A stretch of 62,417 bases of DNA, from the NCBI GenBank assembly GCA_016295145.1, contig JAEDLR010000002.1, positions 1-62,417 on the forward strand, read 5' to 3'. The translations under genes and the position numbers were made by a program. Below are positions 19,316 to 27,991 of this stretch, piece after piece. Source of the DNA: Oscillospiraceae bacterium. GTDB lineage: Bacteria > Bacillota > Clostridia > Oscillospirales > Ruminococcaceae. The first letter of the stretch is position 1. Every line of letters starts with the position of its first letter. The notes under the pieces were generated by a model. The model made no database searches. It worked only from the letters and a program-made list of their open reading frames with translations, and had not been told where the DNA came from.

Positions 19316-19430
19316 AATGTTCAAAATCCTTTCTGTATATAAATTGGTCCACACGGCATACACCGTAGGGAAAACGGTAGGATGATGCGAAACACGCCCC
19401 CCGAAAACGGAGAGCGCCGTTTCTGATTCT

Positions 19431-19458
19431 ATTATACACCACAATTGCGATTTGTCAA
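19431..19458 (-). promoter_or_regulatory. Strong SigA-type promoter for argG
   Basis: On the minus strand a perfect TTGACA (19458-19453), 16-bp spacer and perfect TATAAT (19436-19431). The message would have a leader of about 110 nt containing two small hairpins (AAACGG/CCGTTT and ACCGT/ACGGT); I see no T-box or riboswitch core. Confidence 0.82.
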
Positions 19459-19464
19459 GGGCTT

Positions 19465-19482
19465 TTTGAATATTTATGCAAA
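19465..19482. promoter_or_regulatory. ARG-box-like ArgR operator upstream of argG
   Basis: TTTGAATATTTATGCAAA closely matches the Bacillus ARG box CATGAATAAAAATGCAAG in its conserved positions (TGAATA, ATGCAA). It lies 6 bp upstream of the argG -35. Confidence 0.6.
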
Positions 19483-19516
19483 ATTCCGCAAAATCCATGT
19501 ATAATATACATAATAT

Positions 19517-19534
19517 TACGAATAATATTCACTT
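19517..19534. promoter_or_regulatory. Second ARG-box-like site upstream of argG
   Basis: TACGAATAATATTCACTT carries a near-palindromic GAATAATATTC core like the bacterial ARG box. It is centred 52 bp from the first box, about five helical turns, as expected for cooperative ArgR hexamer binding. Confidence 0.5.
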
Positions 19535-19553
19535 TATGCATTCGCAGGCGTTC

Positions 19554-20906
19554 TCAGTAGTAGAAATCCTGTGTGCTGTATACACCGAGCGTATTACCCT
19601 CAACATATGCAAGACCTGTACCCATATAAGTATAAGAGGCATTGAGGCTGTTCTTGCGGTGCTGCGAGGAATTGTACCAACCATCCATCAAGGCAAAGAT
19701 ATTCTTATAGCCTGCTGCAATATTCTCGCCGCAGCCGAAGAAGTCGATACCAGCCGCATTCAGGCGGTCGCTGACAGAACCGTAATTGGGGCTGTCATGA
19801 TCAAAGTAATTCAGCGTTGCCATTTCATTGCTGTGGGCATATGCAACACTTGCCGTGGCTGCGCTCCACTGCAGCTTCCCCACACCGTTTATGGCACGCA
19901 TTGCATTGGTGATATGGAAGCTGATTTTTGCCATGCCGCTCAATTCACTGCGATTCTGCATATTATTAAATGCTATGCTGTAATTCTCAGACATCAGCAG
20001 CACAGCATAGGTGTTTTTGGTACCGATGCCATCGTGGTAGGCATAACCGGATACACCGTCTGCCGTTTGATAGGAATCACCGAGCGCATAGTATCCCACA
20101 GCCTTGCTGCCATCGGTAACGGCAATGACAGTATTGGCAGGGTTGGACGCAAACACATAAAAAGTTGCGTTGTAGCCGGACATGGGCACCTGTATGGTTT
20201 CGGTCACAGACCCCAGTGCCGCAATCATATCCTGCACGGATTGCCCGATGACGAAAGTTTTGCCGCCGATCTGCACGGATGTCTGCCCAATAACAGGCAC
20301 AGGTGTGGTTGTCGTAGTCGTAGTGGTTGTTGTAGTGGTAGTCGTGGTCGTTGTAGTTGTAGTAGTCGTTGTAGTTGTAGTAGTCGTCGTAGTTGTAGTC
20401 GTCGTCGTAGTTGTAGTCGTCGTTGTGGTAGTCGTTGTAGTCGTTGTAGTAGTCGTTGTAGTAGTCGTTGTGGTAGAGGTGGTTGTGGATGTTGTGGGGG
20501 TAGTGGTAATCGGATCCCATGTCTGGATGCGTTCCCAATCAGAGGGCGTTTGACCGATCAGGCTTTTCGTATAGTATTGCAGCACCCTGATGGCATCAAA
20601 TGTATCAATGGCATTGCTGTGGTTCACATCTGCAAGGGTGCGCTGAAAATCGGTCAGTGCGCTGCCCCCAGTGCCACTGATTTGCCGCACATACTCTTTT
20701 AGAATGAGAATGGCATCACTGGTATCGATCCCGCCACTCATATCTACATCACCTGCCAGATACCACGCCGCCGAAGCGTTCAGTTCCATGCTGCTGAGCA
20801 AGGGGATATCACCCGATGTTTTGTCAGCCGTCAAGGCAATGCTGCACCATGCGGTAAACGCTGCGGTTACAGCAGCCAGCATCTGTTTCCATTTTGATTT
20901 TGTCAT
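19554..20906 (-). CDS. Secreted dockerin - poly-Thr - CAP domain protein
   Basis: A 450-residue exported protein. Residues 1-25 are a signal peptide. Next comes a dockerin module (about 48-120) with two calcium-loop repeats, DVDMSGGIDTSDAILILKEY and DVNHSNAIDTFDAIRVLQYY; then a Thr-rich linker (134-201) of which 145-201 is unbroken Thr. A CAP-associated-like domain (about 203-320, IGQSVQDMIAALGSVTET) and a C-terminal CAP/SCP domain (about 335-450) follow, with AHSNEMATLNYFDHDSPNYGS and GENIAAGY carrying the usual His/Glu cavity residues. The dockerin should tether it to a cellulosome-type scaffold; the role of bacterial CAP domains is not settled. Placing the dockerin at the N-terminus is unusual. 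The RBS is AAAGGAG. Confidence 0.9.
   Translation of the reverse strand: MTKSKWKQMLAAVTAAFTAWCSIALTADKTSGDIPLLSSMELNASAAWYLAGDVDMSGGIDTSDAILILKEYVRQISGTGGSALTDFQRTLADVNHSNAIDTFDAIRVLQYYTKSLIGQTPSDWERIQTWDPITTTPTTSTTTSTTTTTTTTTTTTTTTTTTTTTTTTTTTTTTTTTTTTTTTTTTTTTTTTTTTTTTTTTPVPVIGQTSVQIGGKTFVIGQSVQDMIAALGSVTETIQVPMSGYNATFYVFASNPANTVIAVTDGSKAVGYYALGDSYQTADGVSGYAYHDGIGTKNTYAVLLMSENYSIAFNNMQNRSELSGMAKISFHITNAMRAINGVGKLQWSAATASVAYAHSNEMATLNYFDHDSPNYGSVSDRLNAAGIDFFGCGENIAAGYKNIFALMDGWYNSSQHRKNSLNASYTYMGTGLAYVEGNTLGVYSTQDFYY
20303..20507 (-). repeat. Degenerate ACN-codon tract coding the poly-Thr linker
   Basis: About 68 nearly consecutive Thr codons (minus strand ACN), with few interruptions (Pro137, Ser140, Ser144). 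Third positions vary (ACT, ACA, ACC, ACG) in short repeated units such as ACTACAACTACAACGACG, so the tract is kept as Thr while the DNA is not a simple triplet repeat. Confidence 0.9.
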
Positions 20907-21018
20907 GGAAGGGTCACTCCTTTATTGTATCATTTTACAGCCTTCCGCCGTATTGGTTCCAGGATGAGGGTGATTTTGCCATGGGCGAAACAGTGCATTC
21001 GCAAACAACCTGCACGCA

Positions 21019-22797
21019 TTACTCAATGGCTTTCATAGAGGCAGCCATATCAATGGCAGCAAGCTTGGGACGCAGCAGTACATTGACCAGAAACGCAAAC
21101 ATCAGTGTCAATGCAGCAGCGATCACAAAACAGTATACGGGAATATCGGGGCAGAACATTACAACATCGACCTCGGCGGTCTGCACCACAAATCGGCAGA
21201 GGAATATGCCAAGGATCAAGCCAAAGGCAGTGCCCAGCACGGTAGAAACCAGATTTTCTCTCGCCACATAGGCTGCGACCTCGTTGCGGTAAAAACCCAG
21301 TACCTTGAGCGTGGCAAGCTCGCGCATACGCTCGGTAATATTGATATTTGACAGATGATACAGCACCACCAGTGCCAATAAGCCTGAACAAATCACCACC
21401 AGAATGACGATATAGCTCAGGGTGCTGACCAGTTCGCGAAAAGTATCGCCACTGTCAGAAGAAAAGTTTACGGTCAGCGCGGCGTCCTCCGCAAGAATAC
21501 GCTCTGCAAGGGCAGCTTCCTCTGCGCCCTCTGCTTCGTTCATATAAATGATATTCGGTTCATATGTACCAAACATGGATTCGTAAACAGCAGGGGTGCA
21601 ATAGATATAGTTGCCTGCATAGTTTTCGGTAATGGCGGATACAGTCACAGCAACTGCCGCCCCCGCCGGCTGCAGCGTATCCCCCACCGAGAGCGAAAGC
21701 AGTTTCGCCAGTTTTTCGTTGATCACAACACCGTCATCCGAAAGCGCATAGGCAGTATGCGTTTTGCGGTCACGCAGCAGCACATACTCGGTAAACGCTT
21801 CTGGCTGCGTGGGAACGGCAAGATTCGCTTCGTAGGTTGCATGATCGCCATACAGCGTGGCAGATTTGATCAGCCCGTACTGGTATGCCGTTACTCTTTC
21901 GTCCCGCGTAAGCACCTCGGAAAGCTGCACCTGTTGTTCGATATCATCACTAACAGCAACCAAGGCATCATAGCGGAACACTTCTTCAAACTGTAGATCC
22001 ACGATGGCCGCCACCGCATGATACAGCCCAAATCCTGTCAGCAGCAGAGCCGTACAGCCGCTGATGCCGATGACGGTCATCAGCACACGACTGCGATAAC
22101 GGAAGAAATTGCGCAATGTCACCTTATGGTTGAACGACAGTTTGCGGCTGAGCCATTTCCAGCGCTCAATCAACAGCCGTTTGCCTTTCTTCGGGGGCTT
22201 GGGGCGCATAAGCTGTGAGGGTGCCTCGCGTAAAGTTGCACGGCAGGCAATCATCGCCGTAATGCCCGTGCATAGCAGTGCGACCGCCAAACAAGCAATG
22301 GCATAATCCCAGCGGTAGGGGCAATTGATGTACGGAAAACGGTACATCAACTGATAGCAAAGGAAAATCACCCTTGGGAACACCTGATAGCCGATCACCG
22401 TACCAAATGCCACGCCTGTCACACAGGCAATGGCGGCATACAACAGGTATTGCAACGAGATTGCGGCAGTGCCGTAGCCCAAAGCACGATAGGTGCCGAT
22501 CTCCGTGCGCTGTTCATCAACCATACGGGTCATAGTGGTCAGACAAACCAATGCTGCCACCAGAATGAAAAACAAGGGAAATATTGCTGCAATGGCATCC
22601 ACGCGCTCGGTATCCAGTGCATAGCTGCTCCAGCCGGGGTTTTTCGCTCTGCCGAACACATACCATCGGGTATCCTCGGCAAGTTTTTGAACCCTTGCTT
22701 CGGCTTCGGCGTATTCCGCTTCACCGTTATTGAGTTTTTGCTCTGCATCGGCAAGCTGCTGCGCACCCTCTGCTTTTTGCGTTGCAAGCTCTGCCAC
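21019..22797 (-). CDS. ABC transporter permease (FtsX/MacB-like), 3' part of a gene split by an in-frame stop
   Basis: A 592-residue reading frame from a GTG at 22797. It begins in a Gln/Ala/Glu-rich coiled coil and continues into the first FtsX domain (AAIFPLFFILVAALVCLTTMTRMVDEQRTEIGTYRALGYGT, three or four membrane helices), an extracellular-type region, and a second FtsX domain at the C-terminus. It is in the same frame as the upstream ORF, separated only by TAA at 22831-22833 and 11 sense codons. There is no real start or RBS of its own, so it is the distal half of one ~1090-residue permease. Confidence 0.8.
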   Translation of the reverse strand: MAELATQKAEGAQQLADAEQKLNNGEAEYAEAEARVQKLAEDTRWYVFGRAKNPGWSSYALDTERVDAIAAIFPLFFILVAALVCLTTMTRMVDEQRTEIGTYRALGYGTAAISLQYLLYAAIACVTGVAFGTVIGYQVFPRVIFLCYQLMYRFPYINCPYRWDYAIACLAVALLCTGITAMIACRATLREAPSQLMRPKPPKKGKRLLIERWKWLSRKLSFNHKVTLRNFFRYRSRVLMTVIGISGCTALLLTGFGLYHAVAAIVDLQFEEVFRYDALVAVSDDIEQQVQLSEVLTRDERVTAYQYGLIKSATLYGDHATYEANLAVPTQPEAFTEYVLLRDRKTHTAYALSDDGVVINEKLAKLLSLSVGDTLQPAGAAVAVTVSAITENYAGNYIYCTPAVYESMFGTYEPNIIYMNEAEGAEEAALAERILAEDAALTVNFSSDSGDTFRELVSTLSYIVILVVICSGLLALVVLYHLSNINITERMRELATLKVLGFYRNEVAAYVARENLVSTVLGTAFGLILGIFLCRFVVQTAEVDVVMFCPDIPVYCFVIAAALTLMFAFLVNVLLRPKLAAIDMAASMKAIE

Positions 22798-22830
22798 ACC
22801 GCTGTCATACTCCAGCTGCGCATCGTCGAG

Positions 22831-24285
22831 TTATTGTTTTGCACTGTTCAGCTCCGATTCGGCACCTGTGAGCCTTGTCTTTTCCTCTGCCAGTTGTTGA
22901 TACGCTGCCGAAACGGCGGCTCTTGCATCTGCAAGCTGCTGTTGATTTCGCTCAGCTTCCGCGGTTTTGTTTGTCAGGTCTGCACGACAGTTGCCAATGT
23001 AAAATGCAATTGCAGATTCTAGCCGTGCTTTATCCGGCGAACCCGCAGCCGCCTGAAAATATGCCGTCAGGCTCTGGGAAAGCGAATACACCTCGCTGTC
23101 GTATACTGCGGCACGATCGATCATCTCTTGGATATCCTTGGAAAATGGAGCAATCAATGCCACTTCGCGATATCCAGTGACAATGCTTTGCACACGGGCA
23201 AGAAATGCCTGTTCCTCCGTAAGCGATTGCAGCGCAGCGGCAACTGTTTCCTCCTGCGCTTTCAGATCGGTATCCTGCTTTGCCAGAGAGGTTTCCGCTT
23301 CCTGACAGGCTGCCAATCCAGCTTCGTACTCCGCAACGCCTATCTGCCACTGGGTCATGCCGTTTTTGATTTCCGTCAGCGCATCAGAAAGGGTTTGTTC
23401 CGCATCGGCGATCTCCTGTAAGAATTGCTCCCGATTGACCGTCAGCTCCGCCCAACCATCATCCAGTTCCTTACGGCTGTCTGCAAGCTGCTCCGCCGCT
23501 TCATTGCGCACCTGCTCGATGCGCGACGCTGCATAAGCAGGCACATTGGATTCGATCTGTTTGGTGTAGCGTGCGATAACCGCATCATATGCATCGGAAT
23601 AGCTGTCCATCCCCTGTGTTTCTTCCAGGGTGATGTACATATCCGTGTAAAATTCCTGAGAAAATGCCGCCATCGGCACAAGCAAAAAGCTATCTATGCT
23701 GCCATTGCCAATGGAAGTTGTACCGCGTTTGAAATCCACGAACATAGACCAATTGGCCTTTCCTGTAACCGTAAATGTGGTTTCTTTCAGGATGCTGGTT
23801 TCGGCATCGGCAACGGTAACGGTCAGGGTATCTCCCACCTGATAGCACGGGGGCGTATTGACCTCGATCAGGCACTCATTGGGCGCATCGGGGTACTCGC
23901 CCTCTGTCAATTCCAGCAAATTGATGGCGGTTTGCTGCTGCACAGCGTCAAAATCCACGCCAAACAGCTTGACAATCGTTTCTGCATTATCCTGTGCAGG
24001 CAAAAACGCCGCCTCAGAGCAGCCTGCCTGCACCTGTGCCACACCGTCTAGTGCCGAAAGCTGCGCCACCGTGTCCTTATGAAAACCGATATCCGAAAGC
24101 AAGTGCAGATCCATCAAATTGGTATCACGATAGTATTTCTCCGCTGATTGCTTCATATCTGGGCCTGTGACCTTCAGACCGGCAAAAAATCCGCTGCTAA
24201 GTGCAATAATGCCAAACAGCGCGAGAAATCTGCCCTTTGCCCTTGTGATTTTCCGCAGGGTATCCACTAAAATCTTAGACTTCAT
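22831..24285 (-). CDS. ABC transporter permease (FtsX/MacB-like), 5' part ending at a premature TAA
   Basis: 484 residues with a cytoplasmic start (MKSKILVDTLRKITRAKGRF), one membrane helix (about 20-42), a periplasm-side-type beta domain (about 45-250) and a long Gln/Ala/Glu/Leu coiled coil (about 265-484). The stop interrupts the coiled coil (ELNSAKQ stop LDDAQLEY), and the same frame continues into the FtsX helices of the next ORF. As it stands this half has a single membrane segment and no permease core. It starts 6 bp after the ATPase gene. Confidence 0.8.
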   Translation of the reverse strand: MKSKILVDTLRKITRAKGRFLALFGIIALSSGFFAGLKVTGPDMKQSAEKYYRDTNLMDLHLLSDIGFHKDTVAQLSALDGVAQVQAGCSEAAFLPAQDNAETIVKLFGVDFDAVQQQTAINLLELTEGEYPDAPNECLIEVNTPPCYQVGDTLTVTVADAETSILKETTFTVTGKANWSMFVDFKRGTTSIGNGSIDSFLLVPMAAFSQEFYTDMYITLEETQGMDSYSDAYDAVIARYTKQIESNVPAYAASRIEQVRNEAAEQLADSRKELDDGWAELTVNREQFLQEIADAEQTLSDALTEIKNGMTQWQIGVAEYEAGLAACQEAETSLAKQDTDLKAQEETVAAALQSLTEEQAFLARVQSIVTGYREVALIAPFSKDIQEMIDRAAVYDSEVYSLSQSLTAYFQAAAGSPDKARLESAIAFYIGNCRADLTNKTAEAERNQQQLADARAAVSAAYQQLAEEKTRLTGAESELNSAKQ

Positions 24286-24291
24286 AAGCAG

Positions 24292-24993
24292 TCACCAATT
24301 GATTCCTGTAACGGACACCGGCTGTCTCTGCACGCGCATATCGGCAACCGTGCTGTTACGGATCTCAACGACGCGATCCGCCATGGGCACCAGCGCGCTG
24401 TTATGGGTGATGACAACAACCGTCATGCCGTCATTGCGGCAGCTATCATGCAGTTGTTGCAGCACCGCCTTACCGGTACGGAAATCCAACGCACCCGTAG
24501 GCTCATCGCAAAGCAACAGCTTGGGATTTTTAGCCAGCGCTCTTGCAATGGACACACGCTGCTGCTCACCGCCCGAAAGCTGTGCAGGAAAATGATCGGC
24601 GCGTTCACGCAGACCCACCTTTTCCAGCATCGTCATAGGGTCGGCTGCATTTTTGCAAAGCGATGCGGCGAGTTCTATATTTTCCAGTGCAGTCAGATTC
24701 TGCACCAGATTATAAAACTGAAACACAAATCCGATATCCTCGCGGCGATATCTGGTCAGCGCGCGGGCATTCAGACCGTCAATACGCTGTCCGTCCACGG
24801 TGATCTCGCCACTGTCGCAGCTATCCATACCGCCCAGCAGATTGAGAATCGTGGTTTTGCCTGCCCCGGAAGGCCCGACAATCACGACAAATTCGCCTTG
24901 TTCTATCTCAAAGCTCACATGGTCGGATGCGGTCACGGTAACCTCGTCCATGCGATACTGTTTGCATACATCCTTCAGAGTAACAAACGCCAT
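24292..24993 (-). CDS. ABC transporter ATP-binding protein (MacB/LolD type)
   Basis: A 233-residue nucleotide-binding subunit. Walker A GPSGAGKTTILNLLG near residue 40, signature LSGGEQQRVSIARAL, Walker B LLLCDEPTGALD, and the H-loop VVITHNSALV are all intact. The PTGALD form is typical of the MacB/LolD family that pairs with FtsX-type permeases. It is the first gene of a two-component cassette whose permease is interrupted. Confidence 0.93.
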   Translation of the reverse strand: MAFVTLKDVCKQYRMDEVTVTASDHVSFEIEQGEFVVIVGPSGAGKTTILNLLGGMDSCDSGEITVDGQRIDGLNARALTRYRREDIGFVFQFYNLVQNLTALENIELAASLCKNAADPMTMLEKVGLRERADHFPAQLSGGEQQRVSIARALAKNPKLLLCDEPTGALDFRTGKAVLQQLHDSCRNDGMTVVVITHNSALVPMADRVVEIRNSTVADMRVQRQPVSVTGINW

Positions 24994-25065
24994 AATGCTG
25001 ATTTCATTCCTTCTATTTTCACAATTTTCATGCCGGTTTCTGTCAGAAGCAAGTACGCCATTATT

Positions 25066-25094
25066 ATTTTATCACATCTAAACGAAAATGTCAA
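25066..25094 (-). promoter_or_regulatory. SigA-type promoter for the ABC cassette
   Basis: On the minus strand TTGACA (25094-25089), 17-bp spacer, TAAAAT (25071-25066), about 70 bp before the ATPase start. Confidence 0.7.
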
Positions 25095-25144
25095 CAAAAA
25101 CCCGCCGTTTCTTTTGAGAATACTGAGCAATCCGCGGAATATGC

Positions 25145-25176
25145 AAAAGAGGGCATCCCTTTTCAGGACACCCCCC
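25145..25176 (-). terminator. Likely terminator after the acyl-CoA synthetase gene
   Basis: On the minus strand GGGTGTCCT pairs with AGGGATGCCC (two G-U pairs) across a short loop, followed by TCTTTT. It lies about 45 bp past the synthetase stop. Confidence 0.5.
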
Positions 25177-25218
25177 TTGACATACTTGACGTATCGATTT
25201 CGATTTGGCACAAGGAAA

Positions 25219-26853
25219 TCAGCCGTTGTTCTGGTCTGCAACGAGGTTATCTGCACCGTATATCTTGCGCAGTTTCGGCTTTTCGATCTTGCCGGTGGCG
25301 TTTCTGGGCACATCCGCAAATATATAACGGCGCGGACGCTTGTAACGGGGCATACCCTCACAGAAATGCTGCATCTCCTCCTCAGTCACAGTGCAGTCTT
25401 CCTTTACGGAGATGATCGCCGCTGCGATCTCACCCAGGCGCTTATCTGCCAGACCGATCACCGCCACATCCTTGACGGCAGGGTGCTTGCGGATAAAATC
25501 CTCGATCTGTACAGGGTAAAGATTCTCACCGCCGCTGATAATGACATCCTTTTTGCGATCTACAAGGAACACAAAGCCGTCCTCGTCCTCCATTGCCATA
25601 TCGCCGGTGCGCAGCCAACCGTCCTTGAGCACCTGTGCGGTCGCCTCAGGGTCCCGATAATAGCAAGTCATTACGCCGGGGCCCTTGAGACACAACTCGC
25701 CTACCTGACCGCGTGATACAATCTCGCCGTTCTCATCCACGATCTTGGTTTCCCAACCATAGCCCGCCTTGCCGATTGCACCCACCTTGTGGATGTTCTC
25801 CACACCAAGATGCAGTGCGCCAGGGCCGATGGATTCGCTCAGACCGTAGTTGGTATCATACTGATGATGCGGGAAATGCTGTTTCCAACGGGTAATCAGG
25901 CTGGGCGGCACAGGCTGCGCACCAATATGCATCAGCCGCCAATGGGAGAGATCGTAATCCGCAAGATTGACTTTTCCGCTGTCAATTGCATCGAGAATAT
26001 CCTGTGCCCACGGCACCAGCAGCCATACAATGGAGCATTTCTCGGTGGAGACCGCATCCAGAATCACGTCCGGCTTCACGCCGTTGAGCAGCACAGCCTT
26101 GCCGCCTACCAAAAAGCTGCCGAACCAGTGCATTTTTGCGCCCGTGTGATACAGGGGTGGGATACAAAGGAACACATCGTCACGGGTCTGACCGTGATGT
26201 GCCTGCTCTACGGCGCAGGCGTGACAAAGACTCTGGTGATTGTGCAGAATTGCCTTGGGAAAGCCTGTCGTACCGGATGAGAAATAGATTGCCGCATCAT
26301 CCCCATCGGTGAGGAACACCGAGGGAGAACTGCTGGGGCAGTTTGCAGTATGGGCATCGTAGCTCTCGGCAAAATCAGGACAGTTCTGCCCCACATACAG
26401 CAGCATACGCTCTGCGCCCAGATGGTCTGCGATGCTTTCCACTCTGCCGATAAACTCGGGGCCGAACACCAACACGCTGACTTCTGCCAGATTCACGCAG
26501 TATTCGATCTCCTGTGCAGCATAGCGAAAATTCAGCGGCACGGCAAGGGCACCGATCTTCAAAATACCAAAATAGATCGGCAGCCACTCCAGACAATTCA
26601 TCAACAAAATGCCGACTTTATCGCCTTTTTTCACGCCTCTGGAGAGGAGAAAATGGGCAAAGCGGTTTGCCTTTTCGTTGAAGACCTTCCATGTGATCTC
26701 ACGACGGTAAACATTGGGACGGCGCGGCTCGATGAGTTCGTATTCCTTCCATGTTACGCGGCGCGGCTCTACAATGGCAGGATTCAACTCCACCAGACAG
26801 ATATCGTTTCCGTACAGCGCAGCGTTGCGCTCCAAAATTTCAGTAATCGGCAT
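25219..26853 (-). CDS. Acyl-CoA synthetase/AMP-dependent ligase (FadD-like)
   Basis: A 544-residue class I adenylate-forming enzyme, probably activating a fatty or aromatic acid to its CoA thioester by way of an acyl-AMP. The P-loop YFSSGTTGFPKAILHNH is near residue 185, the A5 region YGLSESIG near 320, the A7-type WLRTGDMAMEDEDGFVFLVDRKKDVIISGGENLYP near 420-455, and the A10 lysine in NATGKIEKPKLRK near the C-terminus. All core motifs are intact; the substrate cannot be read from sequence. It is divergent from the VanW-family gene. Confidence 0.9.
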   Translation of the reverse strand: MPITEILERNAALYGNDICLVELNPAIVEPRRVTWKEYELIEPRRPNVYRREITWKVFNEKANRFAHFLLSRGVKKGDKVGILLMNCLEWLPIYFGILKIGALAVPLNFRYAAQEIEYCVNLAEVSVLVFGPEFIGRVESIADHLGAERMLLYVGQNCPDFAESYDAHTANCPSSSPSVFLTDGDDAAIYFSSGTTGFPKAILHNHQSLCHACAVEQAHHGQTRDDVFLCIPPLYHTGAKMHWFGSFLVGGKAVLLNGVKPDVILDAVSTEKCSIVWLLVPWAQDILDAIDSGKVNLADYDLSHWRLMHIGAQPVPPSLITRWKQHFPHHQYDTNYGLSESIGPGALHLGVENIHKVGAIGKAGYGWETKIVDENGEIVSRGQVGELCLKGPGVMTCYYRDPEATAQVLKDGWLRTGDMAMEDEDGFVFLVDRKKDVIISGGENLYPVQIEDFIRKHPAVKDVAVIGLADKRLGEIAAAIISVKEDCTVTEEEMQHFCEGMPRYKRPRRYIFADVPRNATGKIEKPKLRKIYGADNLVADQNNG

Positions 26854-26907
26854 ATGTATAACTTCCTTTCGGTAATTTGCTTCTTCGAGCTATTTTCCTT
26901 TCATATC

Positions 26908-26936
26908 ATTTTAACACATAAAAGCGGCAAAGTCAA
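26908..26936 (-). promoter_or_regulatory. SigA-type promoter for the acyl-CoA synthetase gene
   Basis: On the minus strand TTGACT (26936-26931), 17-bp spacer, TAAAAT (26913-26908). It is back to back with the vanW-side promoter. Confidence 0.65.
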
Positions 26937-26973
26937 TAGCAATTTGATAATTCGCACAAGTTGTGAAGAAGCT

Positions 26974-27010
26974 GTTACAAGTACCGTAACTCTCATTACA
27001 GTTTTGTAAC
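26974..27010 (+). promoter_or_regulatory. Repeated GTAAC motifs upstream of the VanW-family gene
   Basis: GTTAC (26974-26978) and GTAAC (26986-26990) form an inverted pair. GTAACTCTCATT (from 26986) is repeated as GTAACTTTCATT (from 27006) with a 20-bp period, ending against the -35. This is the layout of a regulator site, but the regulator is unknown. Confidence 0.45.
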
Positions 27011-27015
27011 TTTCA

Positions 27016-27043
27016 TTGACAATAGCTTATATAATGGTATAAT
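27016..27043 (+). promoter_or_regulatory. SigA-type promoter for the VanW-family gene
   Basis: TTGACA at 27016-27021, 16-bp spacer, TATAAT at 27038-27043. Confidence 0.75.
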
Positions 27044-27077
27044 GGAATTATAAAAAAGCTGGCAAGGAGATGATACT

Positions 27078-27947
27078 ATGCTCGAACCCGTACAGCAGCC
27101 ACTGCATCGCAGCCCCCTGCGACGCAAATGCGGCATGCTCTACTACGGCGCCCTGCGCAAGCTGCTCTGGCTACGCAAACGCAAACTGTTTGCCAAAACC
27201 CGCACTGAAAAGGACCTGCCGTATGTACACTACCAGCACCGCACAATTCTGCTGCGCAGGCTGAAAGATGTGGATATGTGGCTGCAATACAACAAAATCA
27301 CCAACCTGAAAATCGCAGCCGCCTGCATTCACAATATCATGATACGCCCGGGAGAGGTATTCAGCTACTGGTATCTCATCGGCAAGCCCACCAGACGCAA
27401 GGGCTATGTGGAAGGCATGATCCTGCGCGACGGCAAGTGCTGTTCCGGCGTAGGCGGTGGATTGTGTCAGCTTTCCAACCTGCTGTTCTGGATGACCGTG
27501 CACACGCCGTTGATGGTCGTGGAACGGCACCGACACGGATATGATGTATTTCCCGATTCCAACCGCACACAGCCCTTCGGCAGCGGTGCGACCTGCTTTT
27601 ATCCCCACGGCGACCTGATGATCTACAACCCCACGCAGGAAACCTTTCAAATTCGCGTGGCGGTGGGTGAAAAGTACCTGATGGGTGAGATCCGCAGCAC
27701 GGCAGCACCTGCCTGCCGCTACGAGATCGAGGAACGCTGTCACACCATGCAAAGCGAATTCTGGGGCGGCTACAGCAGGCACAACGAGCTATGGCAGTTG
27801 CAATACGACTTGGATGGCAATCTGCTTTCGGAAAGTTGCATCGTCAAAAACAGTGCCATCATGATGTATGAGCCTTTCTTAACCGATTCCGGATCGGCTG
27901 CAACAGATACGCCGGACGCGGATGGTGAAAGTTCACAAAAGATGTGA
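27078..27947 (+). CDS. VanW family protein
   Basis: A 289-residue protein with the VanW domain over about residues 70-200: NLKIAAACIHNIMIRPGEVFSYW, then GVGGGLCQLSNLLFWM and ERHRHGYDVFPDSNRTQPFGSGAT. Members occur in some vancomycin-resistance clusters, but most are housekeeping proteins of unknown function in Firmicutes; no van genes are nearby. The N-terminus is basic (RSPLRRKCG, RKRKLF) with no clear signal peptide or membrane helix. The RBS AAGGAGA precedes the ATG. Confidence 0.9.
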   Translation: MLEPVQQPLHRSPLRRKCGMLYYGALRKLLWLRKRKLFAKTRTEKDLPYVHYQHRTILLRRLKDVDMWLQYNKITNLKIAAACIHNIMIRPGEVFSYWYLIGKPTRRKGYVEGMILRDGKCCSGVGGGLCQLSNLLFWMTVHTPLMVVERHRHGYDVFPDSNRTQPFGSGATCFYPHGDLMIYNPTQETFQIRVAVGEKYLMGEIRSTAAPACRYEIEERCHTMQSEFWGGYSRHNELWQLQYDLDGNLLSESCIVKNSAIMMYEPFLTDSGSAATDTPDADGESSQKM

Positions 27948-27991
27948 AAACGCAGCCTTGAAATTCTATATGTGGCATTGCAGCCATTTTC

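Noticed and set aside
19316..19430. T-box riboswitch in the argG leader
   Set aside because: The conserved T-box sequence (AGGGTGGNACCGCG-like) and stem I features are missing; only two small hairpins are seen.
20182..20553. A plus-strand frame with a very long poly-Val stretch
   Set aside because: It is the antisense reading of the ACN codons of the Thr linker in the dockerin-CAP gene.
27078..27947. Vancomycin-resistance cluster
   Set aside because: Only a VanW-family gene is present; no vanH, ligase, vanX or VanRS genes lie near it, and the family is common in sensitive Firmicutes.
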